Counted from the first letter of the stretch, positions 52,244 through 61,550 are shown. The stretch is 64,000 nucleotides of DNA from Antarcticimicrobium sediminis (GCF_004348975.1 NZ_SMFP01000016.1:1-64000); one strand, 5' to 3'. A program made the numbers and translations. The notes: generated by a model from the sequence alone, not told the origin.

Positions 52244-53200
52244 ATGACGGACACGATCCACAAACCCGCCGTCGATTATCGCCGCCGCCAGAAACTGGCG
52301 CGTATTTCGCGAAATTTGGCGATCCTGATCGGCGCGCTTGTCGTCGCCATCTATGTGCTGGCACCGGTGGCTTGGCTGGTCTCTTCGTCATTCCAGACCG
52401 AGGCCGAGATCGTTTCGGTGCCGCCGCACTGGATTCCTGAAGATCCAACGCTGCGCAATTTCGAGGCGATTTTCACAGCCGGCAACGAGGAAGAAATCAC
52501 TTACGAAAACCGCTCCGGGCAGGACCCGGCCTCGGGCGGCTACATCCCCTCGACTGCCAAGAACCTGCTGCCGGCGATGTGGAACTCTACCGTGGTGGCC
52601 ACTTTGGTGGTGATCCTGAACCTGCTTGTCGGCGTACCAGCGGCCTATGCGCTGGCCAAGATCCGGTTCATGGGCCGCGATGCGTCGATCTACTTCATCC
52701 TGATGACCCGGGTCATTCCCGATATTGCATTGGTGGTGCCGTTCTTTCTGGTCATCAAGAATCTGGGCATGCTCGACTCGATCTGGTCGCTGGTGCTTAC
52801 CTATCTCGCGGTCACCGTACCGTTCACCGTGTTCATCCTGGTGCAATATTTCGAAGGTCTGCCCGACGAGTTGGACAAGGCGGCACGGGTCGACGGCTGT
52901 TCGAGAATCCAGGCTCTGGTGCGGGTGTTCCTGCCGCTGTCGCTTCCGTCATTGGTGGCGGTGGTGCTGTTTGCCTTTCTCACCAGCTGGAACGAATTCC
53001 TGCTGGCGCTGATGTTCACCCAGACTTCGGCCTCGCAGACCCTGCCAATCGTGCTGGCGGCGTTTACCTCCGACTTCACCATCAGTTTCTCTTTCATCAA
53101 CGCGGCCGGAGTTCTGGCCATCGTTCCCCCGATCATCGTCGCGGTGATCTTTGAACGCTACATCGTTTCCGGCCTCACCGCCGGTGCGGTGAAAGGCTAG
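52244..53200 (+). CDS. Sugar-type ABC transporter permease (MalG/UgpE-like)
   Basis: This 318-residue permease starts at 52244 (MTDTIHKPAVDYRRRQ) with GGAGAG upstream. It shows VYVLAPVAWLVSSSFQTEAE, then the EAA loop YFEGLPDELDKAARVDGCSR and FLPLSLPSLVAVVLFAFLTS. It contains an extra periplasmic stretch (residues about 75-105, EEITYENRSGQDPASGG) compared with short relatives. Confidence 0.93.
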   Translation: MTDTIHKPAVDYRRRQKLARISRNLAILIGALVVAIYVLAPVAWLVSSSFQTEAEIVSVPPHWIPEDPTLRNFEAIFTAGNEEEITYENRSGQDPASGGYIPSTAKNLLPAMWNSTVVATLVVILNLLVGVPAAYALAKIRFMGRDASIYFILMTRVIPDIALVVPFFLVIKNLGMLDSIWSLVLTYLAVTVPFTVFILVQYFEGLPDELDKAARVDGCSRIQALVRVFLPLSLPSLVAVVLFAFLTSWNEFLLALMFTQTSASQTLPIVLAAFTSDFTISFSFINAAGVLAIVPPIIVAVIFERYIVSGLTAGAVKG

Positions 53201-53214
53201 GAAAGGACCCTCCC

Positions 53215-54312
53215 TTGGCGCGCATTCGCTTCAATAACGTCGAGAAGAAGTATGCCAACGGCTTCCATGCCGTGCAGAATCTCACCCTCGACATTCAGGA
53301 CAAGGAATTCCTCGTTCTGCTCGGGCCTTCTGGTTGCGGCAAGTCAACCACGCTCAACATGATCGCGGGACTCGAAGACGTCTCGGGCGGGGCGCTTCTG
53401 TTTGACGACGAACTGGTCAACTACACACCGCCACACAAACGCGATGTCGCGATGGTGTTTCAGAGCTACGCGCTTTACCCGCACAAATCCGTGTTCGACA
53501 ACATCGCTTTCGGTCTGCAAATGCGCAAGGTTGATCGCGCCGAGATCGACAAGCGCGTGCGCGAGGCCGCCGAAAAGCTGGAAATAACGCACTTGCTTGA
53601 CCGGCGACCGAGCCAGCTTTCGGGTGGCCAGCGCCAGCGCGTGGCTTTGGGTCGCGCGATGGTGCGCGAACCCTCGGTGTTCCTGATGGACGAGCCATTG
53701 TCGAATCTCGACGCGGCGCTGCGCATCTCGATGCGGGCTGAAATCAAGGAACTTCACCAGTCGATGCAGACCACCTTTGTCTACGTCACCCATGACCAGG
53801 CAGAGGCGCTTACCCTGGCTGACCGGATCGTGGTGATGAAGGATGGCGTGGTAAAGCAGGTGGGGACCCCCGATGACATCTACGAACGACCGGAAAACAC
53901 CTTCGTCGCCTCCTTCCTGGGCAGTCCGCCCATCAACTATATCGATGGCACACTGAAGTTCGCAGGCGGTGGCGCGCAGTTCCTTCACGAAGCGCTGGCG
54001 CTTGACCTGCCGGAAGCGATCACCGCCAAGCTCAGCGGTCAGGACGGCCGCAAGGTCCGCCTTGGCATTCGTGCCGAAGATGTTGACGAGGCTGCCGCTG
54101 GCGGCCCCGGTGCCACCATCCATGGCAAGGTGAACTCGGTGCTGCCGGTGGGATCAGACCAGTTCTTGGGTTTCGATTTCTATGGCAACGAGCTGTTCTT
54201 CCGGGTTGGCAAGGACCTCGCTCACAAGGTGGGCGACGACGTGTCGCTGTCGGTTGACCTGAATCGCCTGCACCTGTTCGACAAGGATAGTGGCGCTTCG
54301 CTGCTGTGGTGA
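53215..54312 (+). CDS. Sugar-type ABC transporter ATP-binding protein (UgpC/MalK-like)
   Basis: This 365-residue ATPase has Walker A GPSGCGKSTTLNMIAG, signature LSGGQRQRVALGRAM, Walker B VFLMDEPLSNLD and the switch His in YVTHDQAEA. A C-terminal TOBE/MalK-type regulatory domain begins near residue 235. The start is TTG at 53215 after AGGAAAGGA. It completes the importer with the three preceding genes. Confidence 0.93.
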   Translation: MARIRFNNVEKKYANGFHAVQNLTLDIQDKEFLVLLGPSGCGKSTTLNMIAGLEDVSGGALLFDDELVNYTPPHKRDVAMVFQSYALYPHKSVFDNIAFGLQMRKVDRAEIDKRVREAAEKLEITHLLDRRPSQLSGGQRQRVALGRAMVREPSVFLMDEPLSNLDAALRISMRAEIKELHQSMQTTFVYVTHDQAEALTLADRIVVMKDGVVKQVGTPDDIYERPENTFVASFLGSPPINYIDGTLKFAGGGAQFLHEALALDLPEAITAKLSGQDGRKVRLGIRAEDVDEAAAGGPGATIHGKVNSVLPVGSDQFLGFDFYGNELFFRVGKDLAHKVGDDVSLSVDLNRLHLFDKDSGASLLW

Positions 54313-54322
54313 TTGTTCCAAC

Positions 54323-55198
54323 ATGAAACCTGCCTCCTTCACCTACCATCGCCCCGGCTGTCTCGACGACGCGCTGGGGCTGATGGCGACCCTCGGGGTT
54401 ACCGCCAAACCGTTGGCTGGCGGTCAGAGCCTGGGGCCAATGATGAACATGCGCCTTGCCCGGCCCGAACATGTGGTCGATCTCAACGATCTGCTGGAAC
54501 TCGATTTTGTCCGGGTCACTGATGCGGTGGTCGAAATCGGCGCGCTTACCCGTCATCACCGAGTGGCGACCGACCCCGAGATTGCCCGGGCGCTGCCGCT
54601 GCTGGCAAAGGCCGCGCAGAGCATCGGTCACTATGCGATCCGCCAGCGCGGTACTCTGGGCGGCAGTTTGGTTCATGCTGATCCGGCGGCGCAATACGCC
54701 CTCGTTGCGATCACCTTGGACGCCGAGGTGGTGATCCGTTCGGCGCGCACCACCCGCGTGGTCCCGGCGGTCGATTTCGTGCAGTCGATCATGACCGTCG
54801 ATCTTGCCCCCGACGAGTTGGTCACCGCCGTGCGCTTTCGCCGTCTGGCCCCGGCCGAAGGCTGGGGCTTTGAGATGTTCAGCCGCCGCCACGGTGATTT
54901 CGCGCTGGTAAGCGTGGCGCTGACACTGCGGCGTGATGGCCACGGCGCGATTTCCAATCTTCGACTGGGCGTGGGCGGCGTCGGCCCGGTCCCCGAACGA
55001 CTCGCGGTAGTGGAACGCGACGCATGCAGGCTCGCGGCCGATGTCGGAACAATCGCCGTCCTCGCGCGCCAAGCCGCCGACAACGTGACACCCGAGGACG
55101 ACCCGCAGGTGCCCGCAAATTACCGCCGCGAGTTGGTCGAGGCTGTGACCGCGCGCGCCCTGACCGCCGCCGTCCTGAAAACCGAGAGCCCGTCATGA
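54323..55198 (+). CDS. Molybdenum hydroxylase FAD-binding subunit (CoxM-like)
   Basis: This 291-residue subunit has the FAD motifs AGGQSLGPMMNMRLARPEHV and QRGTLGGSLVHADPAAQYAL, plus the C-terminal domain (MFSRRHGDFALVSVALTLRR). It passes electrons from the Fe-S subunit to the acceptor. The start at 54323 follows the ATPase stop by 10 bases. Its stop overlaps the 2Fe-2S gene (ATGA). Order M-S-L is as in CO-dehydrogenase-family operons. Confidence 0.92.
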   Translation: MKPASFTYHRPGCLDDALGLMATLGVTAKPLAGGQSLGPMMNMRLARPEHVVDLNDLLELDFVRVTDAVVEIGALTRHHRVATDPEIARALPLLAKAAQSIGHYAIRQRGTLGGSLVHADPAAQYALVAITLDAEVVIRSARTTRVVPAVDFVQSIMTVDLAPDELVTAVRFRRLAPAEGWGFEMFSRRHGDFALVSVALTLRRDGHGAISNLRLGVGGVGPVPERLAVVERDACRLAADVGTIAVLARQAADNVTPEDDPQVPANYRRELVEAVTARALTAAVLKTESPS

Positions 55199-55683
55199 CT
55201 GAACCCGTGTCCATTTCTCTGACCGTGAACGGTGCGACGCACGATCTCGTGGTGGCACCGCGCAAGACCTTGGCCGACGTGCTGCGCGAAGATCTTGGCC
55301 TTACCGGCACCCATGTGGGCTGTGAACACGGTGTCTGCGGGGCCTGTACCATCCTGATCGATGGGGCACCGGCGCGCGCCTGCCTAACCTATGCGGTGCA
55401 GATGGAAGGTCACGAGTTGACCACCATCGAGGCCGTGGCGAAGAGCGGCGAACTGACTCCGCTGCAGCGCGCACTCACCCAAGTGCATGGGCTGCAATGC
55501 GGGTTCTGCACCCCTGGCATCGTGCTGACCTTCGAGGTTTGGCTGCGCGACAATCCCGACCCCGATGAAGCCGGGGTGCGCGAGGCCCTGTCCGGCAATA
55601 TCTGCCGCTGCACCGGCTACCAGAACATCGTGAAAGCGGTGCTCGCAGCGGCGGCTGAAATGCGCCGGGGGGCGGGCGCATGA
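55195..55683 (+). CDS. Molybdenum hydroxylase 2Fe-2S subunit (CoxS-like)
   Basis: This 162-residue subunit has the plant-type cluster CEHGVCGACTILIDGAPARAC and the second cluster CGFCTPG...CRCTGYQNIV, four Cys each. It links the Mo and FAD subunits. The start at 55195 lies in an ATGA overlap and the stop overlaps the large-subunit start. Confidence 0.94.
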   Translation: MTEPVSISLTVNGATHDLVVAPRKTLADVLREDLGLTGTHVGCEHGVCGACTILIDGAPARACLTYAVQMEGHELTTIEAVAKSGELTPLQRALTQVHGLQCGFCTPGIVLTFEVWLRDNPDPDEAGVREALSGNICRCTGYQNIVKAVLAAAAEMRRGAGA

Positions 55684-58070
55684 CCGCGGCGCCTTTCACC
55701 CAGATCGGCCGCGCCCTTCCGCGCAAGGAAGACGCGCGGTTCCTTACCGGCGCGGGCCGTTACCTTGACGATATCGCGCCGAAGGGTACGCTCACCGCTA
55801 GCTTCGTGCGTGCCCCGCATGCCCATGCCCGTATCCTTGCCATCAATGCCGAAGCGGCGCGCGCGCTGCCCGGGGTGGTCGGCGTGTTTACCGGCAAAGA
55901 CCTCGCGCTATGGACCACCAACCTGCGCCTTGCCCCGCCGATCGAGGGCCTTCATCCCGTCGAAATGACAACGCTGCCGATCGACAAGGTTCGCTTTCAC
56001 GGCGACCCGGTGGCGGTGGTGGTGGCGCGCGACCGCTACCTCGCCGAAGACGCCGCCGAGTTGGTGGACGTGACATACGAAGTGTTGCCCGCGATCACCT
56101 CTGCCGCCGCAGCGCTGGCCGAGGGGGCCGCCCTGGTCGATGACGCGCTGCCCGACAATCTGGTGTCGCACCAGAGCTTTTCCGCTGGCAATCCCTTGGC
56201 GCGCCAGACCGAGGCCGCACGGGTGGTGGAAACGCAGTTTGACCTGCACCGCCACACCCATGCTCCGATGGAAACCCGTGGTTGCCTGGCCGACTGGGAC
56301 CGGGGGCGAGAACATCTGATCATGCATATCGGAACTCAGGCGCCGCATCCGATGCGCAGTGCGCTGGCCAGCCGGCTTGGTCTTTCCGAGAACCAAGTGA
56401 CTGTGATCAGCCCCGATATCGGTGGCGCTTTTGGGCAGAAAATTGCGCTTTACCGCGAAGAACTCACCGTGGCGGCCTTGGCCCGCCATCTGGCTCGCCC
56501 GGTACATTGGCGTGAGGACCGGTTGGAAAACCTGACTGCGGCAAGCCATGCCCGTGAAACCCGTTGCGTCACCCGCGCGGCGGTGCGCGCCGATGGCCGC
56601 ATCCTTGGGCTGGAGCTTAAATTGACCGAAGATTTCGGTGCTTATTGCTTCTACCCGGCCAACTACATGGCCCGGGTGATCGCGATGATCCTTACCGGAC
56701 CCTACAAGATTGCCGACTATGCTTTTGATGTGAAAGTGGTGCTGACCAACAAATGCGGCAACGGCCCGATGCGCGCGCCGATGGCGATCACGTCTTGGGT
56801 GATGGAGGGTACGATCGACGCGGTGGCACACGCGCTTCGCCTTGACCCGCTCGATGTGCGCCGCGTGAACGCGCTTGGCCCGGCGGATCTGCCCTATCGA
56901 ATGGCCACCGGCGAGTTGCTTGAGGATATCACGCCGCTTGAAACTCTTGAGGCCGTGGTGGCCGCTGTCGGCGTACCGGAATTCCGGGCCCGCCAGAAAG
57001 CAGCCCTGGCCGAAGGGCGGCTCCTCGGGCTCGGCTTCTGCTCCGTGGTGGAAAGCACGACCTACGGGTCGGGTTTCTACAAGGCTGCCGGAATTCCCGG
57101 TTCGGGCCACGAGGCCGCCTGGGTGCGGATTGAACCGAGCGGGGCGGTGAATGCTTCTGTCGGATTGATGGGATCGGGACAGGGCTATGAAAGCCCGCTT
57201 GCCCAGGCCGTGGCCGAAGGGCTCGGGGTGATGGCCGAAGACGTCAATGTCCACATGGGCAATACCGACGTGGCTCCTTACGGGATGGGCAGCCGGGGCG
57301 GGCGCGGTGCCACCGCTGGCGGCGGGACGCTTTTCCTTTGCGCCCAGAAAGCGCGCGACAAGGTGCTCGCCATTGCGGCGGGTATGCTGCAGATCAATGA
57401 TACCGAGGGGCTGCGCCTTTTCGAGGGCCGGGTCGAGCTTATGCGCGGCGGCGCTTGGGAACCCACCGGGCTCACGCTGGCCGATGTGGCGAAATGCGCC
57501 TATCTGGATCCGACCAACTTGCCGGAAGGCGTTGATCCGGGGCTTGATGCCTCGCTCACCTATGACCCGCCACCAATGACCTATTCCAACGCCACCCATG
57601 CCTGCGAGATAGAGATCGACCGGGCCACTGGTGCGCTCCGCTTTGACCGCTATCTGGTGGCTGAGGATTGCGGCACGGTGCTGAACCCGATCGTGGTCCA
57701 GGGCCAGCAGCAGGGCGCGGTGGCGATGGGTCTTTCCGGCGCGCTCTACGAGGAAGTGATCTACGACGCGACCGGGCAAAACCTGACCGCCACGCTGGCC
57801 GACTATACCATCGCCTCGGCCGTGGAGATGCCCAATATAGAATTGATCGCCATGCACACGCCCAACCGACGAACCCCGGCAGGCATCAAGGGCATGGCAG
57901 AGGGTGGTATCATGGGGGCCATCGGCGTGATCGCCGGTGCGGTAAATGACGCGCTCGTCCCGCTCGGCGTATCCGCACAGGCGATGCCCTTCACGCCACC
58001 CCGACTGCGCGCGCTTATCCGCTCGGCGGGATCAGGTGCTCCCGACATTCCCAGAAAAGAGAGGCCATGA
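55680..58070 (+). CDS. Molybdenum hydroxylase large subunit (CoxL/aldehyde-oxidase-like)
   Basis: This 796-residue molybdopterin-binding subunit begins IGRALPRKEDARFLTGAGRY. It has THAPMETRGCLADW, the ISPDIGGAFGQK cofactor loop, the QGYESPLAQAVAEGLGV block and the C-terminal KGMAEGGIMGAIGVIAGAVN with the catalytic Glu (GMAEGG). At the active-site loop, where CO dehydrogenase has AYxCSFR and form-II enzymes AYRGAGR, it reads NGPMRAPMA, so it is not a CO dehydrogenase. It probably hydroxylates an aldehyde or N-heterocycle. Confidence 0.9.
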   Translation: MTAAPFTQIGRALPRKEDARFLTGAGRYLDDIAPKGTLTASFVRAPHAHARILAINAEAARALPGVVGVFTGKDLALWTTNLRLAPPIEGLHPVEMTTLPIDKVRFHGDPVAVVVARDRYLAEDAAELVDVTYEVLPAITSAAAALAEGAALVDDALPDNLVSHQSFSAGNPLARQTEAARVVETQFDLHRHTHAPMETRGCLADWDRGREHLIMHIGTQAPHPMRSALASRLGLSENQVTVISPDIGGAFGQKIALYREELTVAALARHLARPVHWREDRLENLTAASHARETRCVTRAAVRADGRILGLELKLTEDFGAYCFYPANYMARVIAMILTGPYKIADYAFDVKVVLTNKCGNGPMRAPMAITSWVMEGTIDAVAHALRLDPLDVRRVNALGPADLPYRMATGELLEDITPLETLEAVVAAVGVPEFRARQKAALAEGRLLGLGFCSVVESTTYGSGFYKAAGIPGSGHEAAWVRIEPSGAVNASVGLMGSGQGYESPLAQAVAEGLGVMAEDVNVHMGNTDVAPYGMGSRGGRGATAGGGTLFLCAQKARDKVLAIAAGMLQINDTEGLRLFEGRVELMRGGAWEPTGLTLADVAKCAYLDPTNLPEGVDPGLDASLTYDPPPMTYSNATHACEIEIDRATGALRFDRYLVAEDCGTVLNPIVVQGQQQGAVAMGLSGALYEEVIYDATGQNLTATLADYTIASAVEMPNIELIAMHTPNRRTPAGIKGMAEGGIMGAIGVIAGAVNDALVPLGVSAQAMPFTPPRLRALIRSAGSGAPDIPRKERP

Positions 58071-58960
58071 GCATGGCAACGGAAAAGAAGACGGTCGGAT
58101 TTATCGGCCTTGGCATCATGGGCCTGAGCATGGCCGGACATATCCTCGACGGCGGTCACGACCTGGTGGTCTTCAATCGCACGAAATCCAAGGCTGACGA
58201 TCTGCTCGCCAAGGGTGCGACCTGGGCCGCGTCACCGGGTGAAGTTGCAGCTGTCAGCGATATCGTGATCACTATCGTCGGCTATCCGAAGGATGTTGAA
58301 GAAGTCTACCTCGGCAATGGTGGCATCGTTGAGTGCGCCCGTCCCGGTACGATCCTGATCGACATGACCACTTCCAGCCCCGAACTTGCCACGCGTATCG
58401 CCCGGCTGGCCGAGGCTCGCGGCCTTGCCGCGCTGGACGCGCCGGTTTCGGGCGGCGACGTCGGGGCAAAGGCGGGAAATCTCGCGATCATGGTTGGCGG
58501 TGACGAAAAAGCCTACCGTGCGGCGATGCCGATTTTCGACCTGATGGGCGGCAAGATCGTCAACATGGGCCCGGCAGGGGCGGGCCAGCACACCAAGATG
58601 GCCAACCAGATTGCCATTGCCTCGACCATGCTGGCGGTGGGCGAAAGCCTGTCCTACGCTGCCGCCGCCGGACTCGATCAGACCGCGCTGATCGAAGTGA
58701 TCGGCACCGGGGCTGCTGGCAGCTTCCTGCTCAACGGGCTCGGCCCTAAAATGGTGTCCGGTGACTATGCCCCGGGGTTTTTCGTGCACCACTTTGTGAA
58801 GGACCTGAACATCGCGCTCGCCGAAGCCGCGCGCATGCGGCTCGACCTGCCGGGGCTGGGACTTGCCAAATCGCTCTATGACAAACTCGTCGCCGATGGG
58901 TTCGGTGAAGAAGGCACGCAGGCGCTTTACCGCCTCTACACCCAGCTGGCGGAGGCCTGA
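58067..58960 (+). CDS. Beta-hydroxyacid dehydrogenase (3-hydroxyisobutyrate/tartronate semialdehyde type)
   Basis: This 297-residue NAD(P) enzyme has the Rossmann start GFIGLGIMGLSMAGHI, the substrate motif DAPVSGGDVGAKAGNLAIMV and the catalytic Lys in GPAGAGQHTKMANQ. It interconverts a beta-hydroxyacid and a semialdehyde. It overlaps the hydroxylase large-subunit gene by four bases. Confidence 0.92.
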   Translation: MSMATEKKTVGFIGLGIMGLSMAGHILDGGHDLVVFNRTKSKADDLLAKGATWAASPGEVAAVSDIVITIVGYPKDVEEVYLGNGGIVECARPGTILIDMTTSSPELATRIARLAEARGLAALDAPVSGGDVGAKAGNLAIMVGGDEKAYRAAMPIFDLMGGKIVNMGPAGAGQHTKMANQIAIASTMLAVGESLSYAAAAGLDQTALIEVIGTGAAGSFLLNGLGPKMVSGDYAPGFFVHHFVKDLNIALAEAARMRLDLPGLGLAKSLYDKLVADGFGEEGTQALYRLYTQLAEA

Positions 58961-58961
58961 G

Positions 58962-59567
58962 ATGCGGTTCGAGGGTGACGCACTGATCCTAGCCGCGCCA
59001 GAGGCGGTCTGGGCGGGGCTGAACGACCCCGAGGTGCTGCGCCGGGCCATCCCCGGTTGCCAAAGCATGGAACAGACCGGCGAACGCGAATTCACGGCCA
59101 CGGTGGTCACAAAGGTCGGTCCCGTCTCGGCCACCTTCAAGGGCAAGGTTGAGCTTGCCGACCTCGACCCGCCGCATGGCTACACGCTAAAGGGCCGGGG
59201 CCAGGGTGGCCCAGCGGGTTTTGCCAAGGGCGAAGCTCGGATTTCGCTTGAGCCCGAAGGCGCGAGCACACGGCTGCGGTACGAGGCTGACGCGGATATC
59301 GGGGGCAAGATCGCCTCGGTCGGTGGTCGGTTGATTCAAGGCGTGGCCAAGAAGACCGCCGCCGATTTTTTCGCTGGTTTTGGCCGGGTGCTGAGCGGCG
59401 AAGCCGAGACCAAGGCAGGCGATACGACCCCGCGCGCGGTGGCGGGCGCAACAACGGCTTCCGTCCCGGTCGCCAAGCGTATCCCGTTGATCGACCGAAC
59501 GGCCTGGCTGCTCGTCGGTTTTGCGCTCGGCGTTGGCGTCGCCTTATGGATGGGAGGTGCGCGATGA
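58962..59567 (+). CDS. CoxG-like SRPBCC protein
   Basis: This 201-residue protein has the CoxG/SRPBCC domain (ILAAPEAVWAGLNDPEVLRR, AIPGCQSMEQTGEREF, GGRLIQGVAKKTAADFF). A linker and a C-terminal membrane anchor (TAWLLVGFALGVGVALWMGG) follow. CoxG-type proteins accompany molybdenum hydroxylases and help assemble or anchor them at the membrane. The start at 58962 is one base after the previous stop. Confidence 0.9.
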   Translation: MRFEGDALILAAPEAVWAGLNDPEVLRRAIPGCQSMEQTGEREFTATVVTKVGPVSATFKGKVELADLDPPHGYTLKGRGQGGPAGFAKGEARISLEPEGASTRLRYEADADIGGKIASVGGRLIQGVAKKTAADFFAGFGRVLSGEAETKAGDTTPRAVAGATTASVPVAKRIPLIDRTAWLLVGFALGVGVALWMGGAR

Positions 59568-60742
59568 CCGTCCTAGACGCGATCAGCGCGATGGGCCCCG
59601 AACTCATAGACTGGCGCCACTCACTCCACAGCCACCCCGAGACCGCATTTGAAGAACACCGCACTGCAGCCTTCATCGCCCGCGAACTGCGCGCGATGGG
59701 ACTCGAAGTGCATGAAGGCATCGCTGGTACGGGCGTGGTTGGCGTGCTGCGCAACGGCACGGGCTGGTCGGTGGGTCTGCGAGCCGATATCGACGCACTC
59801 GACGTGACCGAAGCCACCGGTCTGCCCTACGCTTCGCAGGTGCCCGGCAAGATGCATGCCTGCGGACACGACGGCCATACCACGATGCTGCTCGGGGCGG
59901 CCCGGGCGATGGCTGCCAACCCGCCCGGGCCGGGCACCGTGGTGTTCATCTTCCAGCCCGCCGAGGAAAACGAAGGCGGCGCGCGGGTGATGCTGGAAGA
60001 CGGCCTTCTTGCCCGCTTTCCGGTTGATCAGGTCTATTCGATGCACAATTGGCCCGGCCTCGCCGCCGGTCATTTCGCGGTGCATACCGGGCCGGTGATG
60101 GCGGCGTTTGATACGTTCGAACTCAGGGTGAACGGTCGTGGCAGTCATGGCGCGATGCCGCACGAAGGGATCGACGCGATCACCCTGGCCGCCCAGATTC
60201 AGCTTGGCTGGCAGACTCTGGTAAGCCGCGCTGTGGCACCGGTCGACCCGGCGGTCATTTCGATCACCCAGGTGTTCGGTGGCGACACGCTGAACGCGAT
60301 CCCGGCCCGGGTCACCCTGCGCGGCACCGTGCGCACGTTCCGGCCCGAGACGCGCGATTTCCTCGAAACCGAAATGGCGTTCCGCGCCAAGGGTATCGCC
60401 GCTGCCTGTCACGCCGAGGCCGAGTTGGATTACACCCGCCGCTATCCGGCCACGGTCAACGCCGCGCGCCCCGCTGTGATTGCGCGCGCCGCCGCCGAGA
60501 CGGTGGCGGGGGCCGAGTTCGTGGCGACTGACCTGCCGCCTTCGATGGCCGCTGAGGACTTTGCCTTCCTTTTGGCCGAGGTGCCCGGTGCCTATGTCTG
60601 GATCGGCAACGGCCCGGTCGAAGGCGGGCGCAACCTGCATAGTCCGCATTACCAGTTCAACGATGACATCCTGCCCGTCGGGGTGCACTATCTTTGTGAG
60701 GTCGCCGCTCGAGCGCTGGCGCAAGACAACCAACGCGACTGA
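59564..60742 (+). CDS. M20 family amidohydrolase (hippurate/N-acyl amino acid hydrolase type)
   Basis: This 392-residue metallohydrolase has RADIDALDVTEATGLPYASQ, MHACGHDGHTTMLLGAARAM, PAEENEGGARVMLEDGL and the RGSHGAMPHEGIDAI lid-domain motif, typical of amidohydrolases acting on N-acyl amino acids, indole-acetyl conjugates or hippurate. The start at 59564 overlaps coxG (ATGA). It is the last gene of the operon and suggests that an amide is cleaved in this pathway. Confidence 0.92.
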   Translation: MTVLDAISAMGPELIDWRHSLHSHPETAFEEHRTAAFIARELRAMGLEVHEGIAGTGVVGVLRNGTGWSVGLRADIDALDVTEATGLPYASQVPGKMHACGHDGHTTMLLGAARAMAANPPGPGTVVFIFQPAEENEGGARVMLEDGLLARFPVDQVYSMHNWPGLAAGHFAVHTGPVMAAFDTFELRVNGRGSHGAMPHEGIDAITLAAQIQLGWQTLVSRAVAPVDPAVISITQVFGGDTLNAIPARVTLRGTVRTFRPETRDFLETEMAFRAKGIAAACHAEAELDYTRRYPATVNAARPAVIARAAAETVAGAEFVATDLPPSMAAEDFAFLLAEVPGAYVWIGNGPVEGGRNLHSPHYQFNDDILPVGVHYLCEVAARALAQDNQRD

Positions 60743-60821
60743 GCGCCGCGCCACAACCAAGGCAGCCAGAGCATGTTCGTTTCGACCCTTGACGTCGACA
60801 AGTTTGGACGCGGTCGAGTTC

Positions 60822-60936
60822 CTTGCATTGGGGAATACAGCCGGTCTTGGGTGCAATGGCCGCGATCGCACCCGCCTGCGTTTCGTACGAGCCTTGATGC
60901 TCAAACGCCATCCGGACCGCAGCTTCGCTGAGGTGC
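60822..60936 (-). pseudogene. IS3-family OrfA fragment
   Basis: The minus-strand frame AVRMAFEHQGSYETQAGAIA then AIAPKTGCIPQ matches the helix-turn-helix start of IS3-type OrfA (RMVFEHQ...W.AI..IA.K.G). It is fused directly to the IS110 fragment on its right and breaks up on its left, so it is debris. Confidence 0.65.
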
Positions 60937-61130
60937 CGATAGAGCTATTGTGACAACGGTCCAGCTTCCAGGCCGATGCCGGCAACGGTTCCGGAAAGCG
61001 ACCGCAATGCCCTTTCCAGCTCTTCCGGCGCGCTCAACGCTGTCGTTTCCTTGATCACCTGACCATGAGATGACAGTACGCAGATCGCGGTGCTTGCCAG
61101 TGAAACATCCAAGCCGATATACAGATCCAT
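60930..61130 (-). pseudogene. IS110-family transposase N-terminal fragment
   Basis: From 61130 the frame reads MDLYIGLDVSLASTAICVLS with the first catalytic Asp, then GIGLEAGPLSQ, a TAG stop at 60945, and LYRHLSEA in the same frame. Intact relatives have Trp at the stop position, so one base change (TGG to TAG) broke the gene before or after it was truncated and joined to the IS3 piece. Confidence 0.78.
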
Positions 61131-61550
61131 GTCGTTGCCCTTTCTTCGCAAAGAAATTTGGGGGGCGCTTACCCGCAAAACCCCGGTGACACGCTTCCGA
61201 CGTGCCAAGGGCAACGACACCTCAACAGATTCCCAATGGCAAATCACAACGGTGAAGTTTCGCGACGAGCCCCATTACGGCATCTTTGCAAAAGCCGCCA
61301 TCGCTGCGGCGTAGCTTCTGGGAACCAAACTTTCGCACCGCTGTGAAAAGTCGTCCGGATGGGTAAGGTCCGATCTGCCAAACCGTGGGGTCCTTCGGAG
61401 TTGCAGAGCGGAGGTGCGCGTCGACGGGCAAGAGACTGGCAGGCCGGCACTTGCCCTCCCATCTTCAAAAGGCCATTAATCAGGAGATCTCTAAGCAGAC
61501 CATAGAGCTCGCACAGTTTCCTGCCCGCAACAGTCCCACGGTGCCCCCTC
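61131..61550. other. Stretch without a recognised gene
   Basis: Upstream flank of the IS110 fragment and the region before the helicase start. Frames on both strands are short or lack family features. Any promoter for the helicase gene would lie here, but no convincing motif was seen. Confidence 0.35.

Noticed and set aside
55908-57857. 649-codon open frame on the minus strand opposite the hydroxylase large subunit
   Set aside because: It is an antisense shadow of a strongly supported gene. Its His/Arg/Gly-rich translation has no domain features, as expected in GC-rich DNA.
55680-58070. Annotation of the cox-like genes as CO dehydrogenase
   Set aside because: The active-site loop lacks the AYxCSFR motif of CO-oxidising enzymes and the gene set is that of an organic-substrate pathway.
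59621-60985. 454-codon minus-strand frame opposite the M20 gene
   Set aside because: Composition is skewed to Arg/His/Gly, no motif is present, and it is fully covered by a well-supported gene on the other strand.
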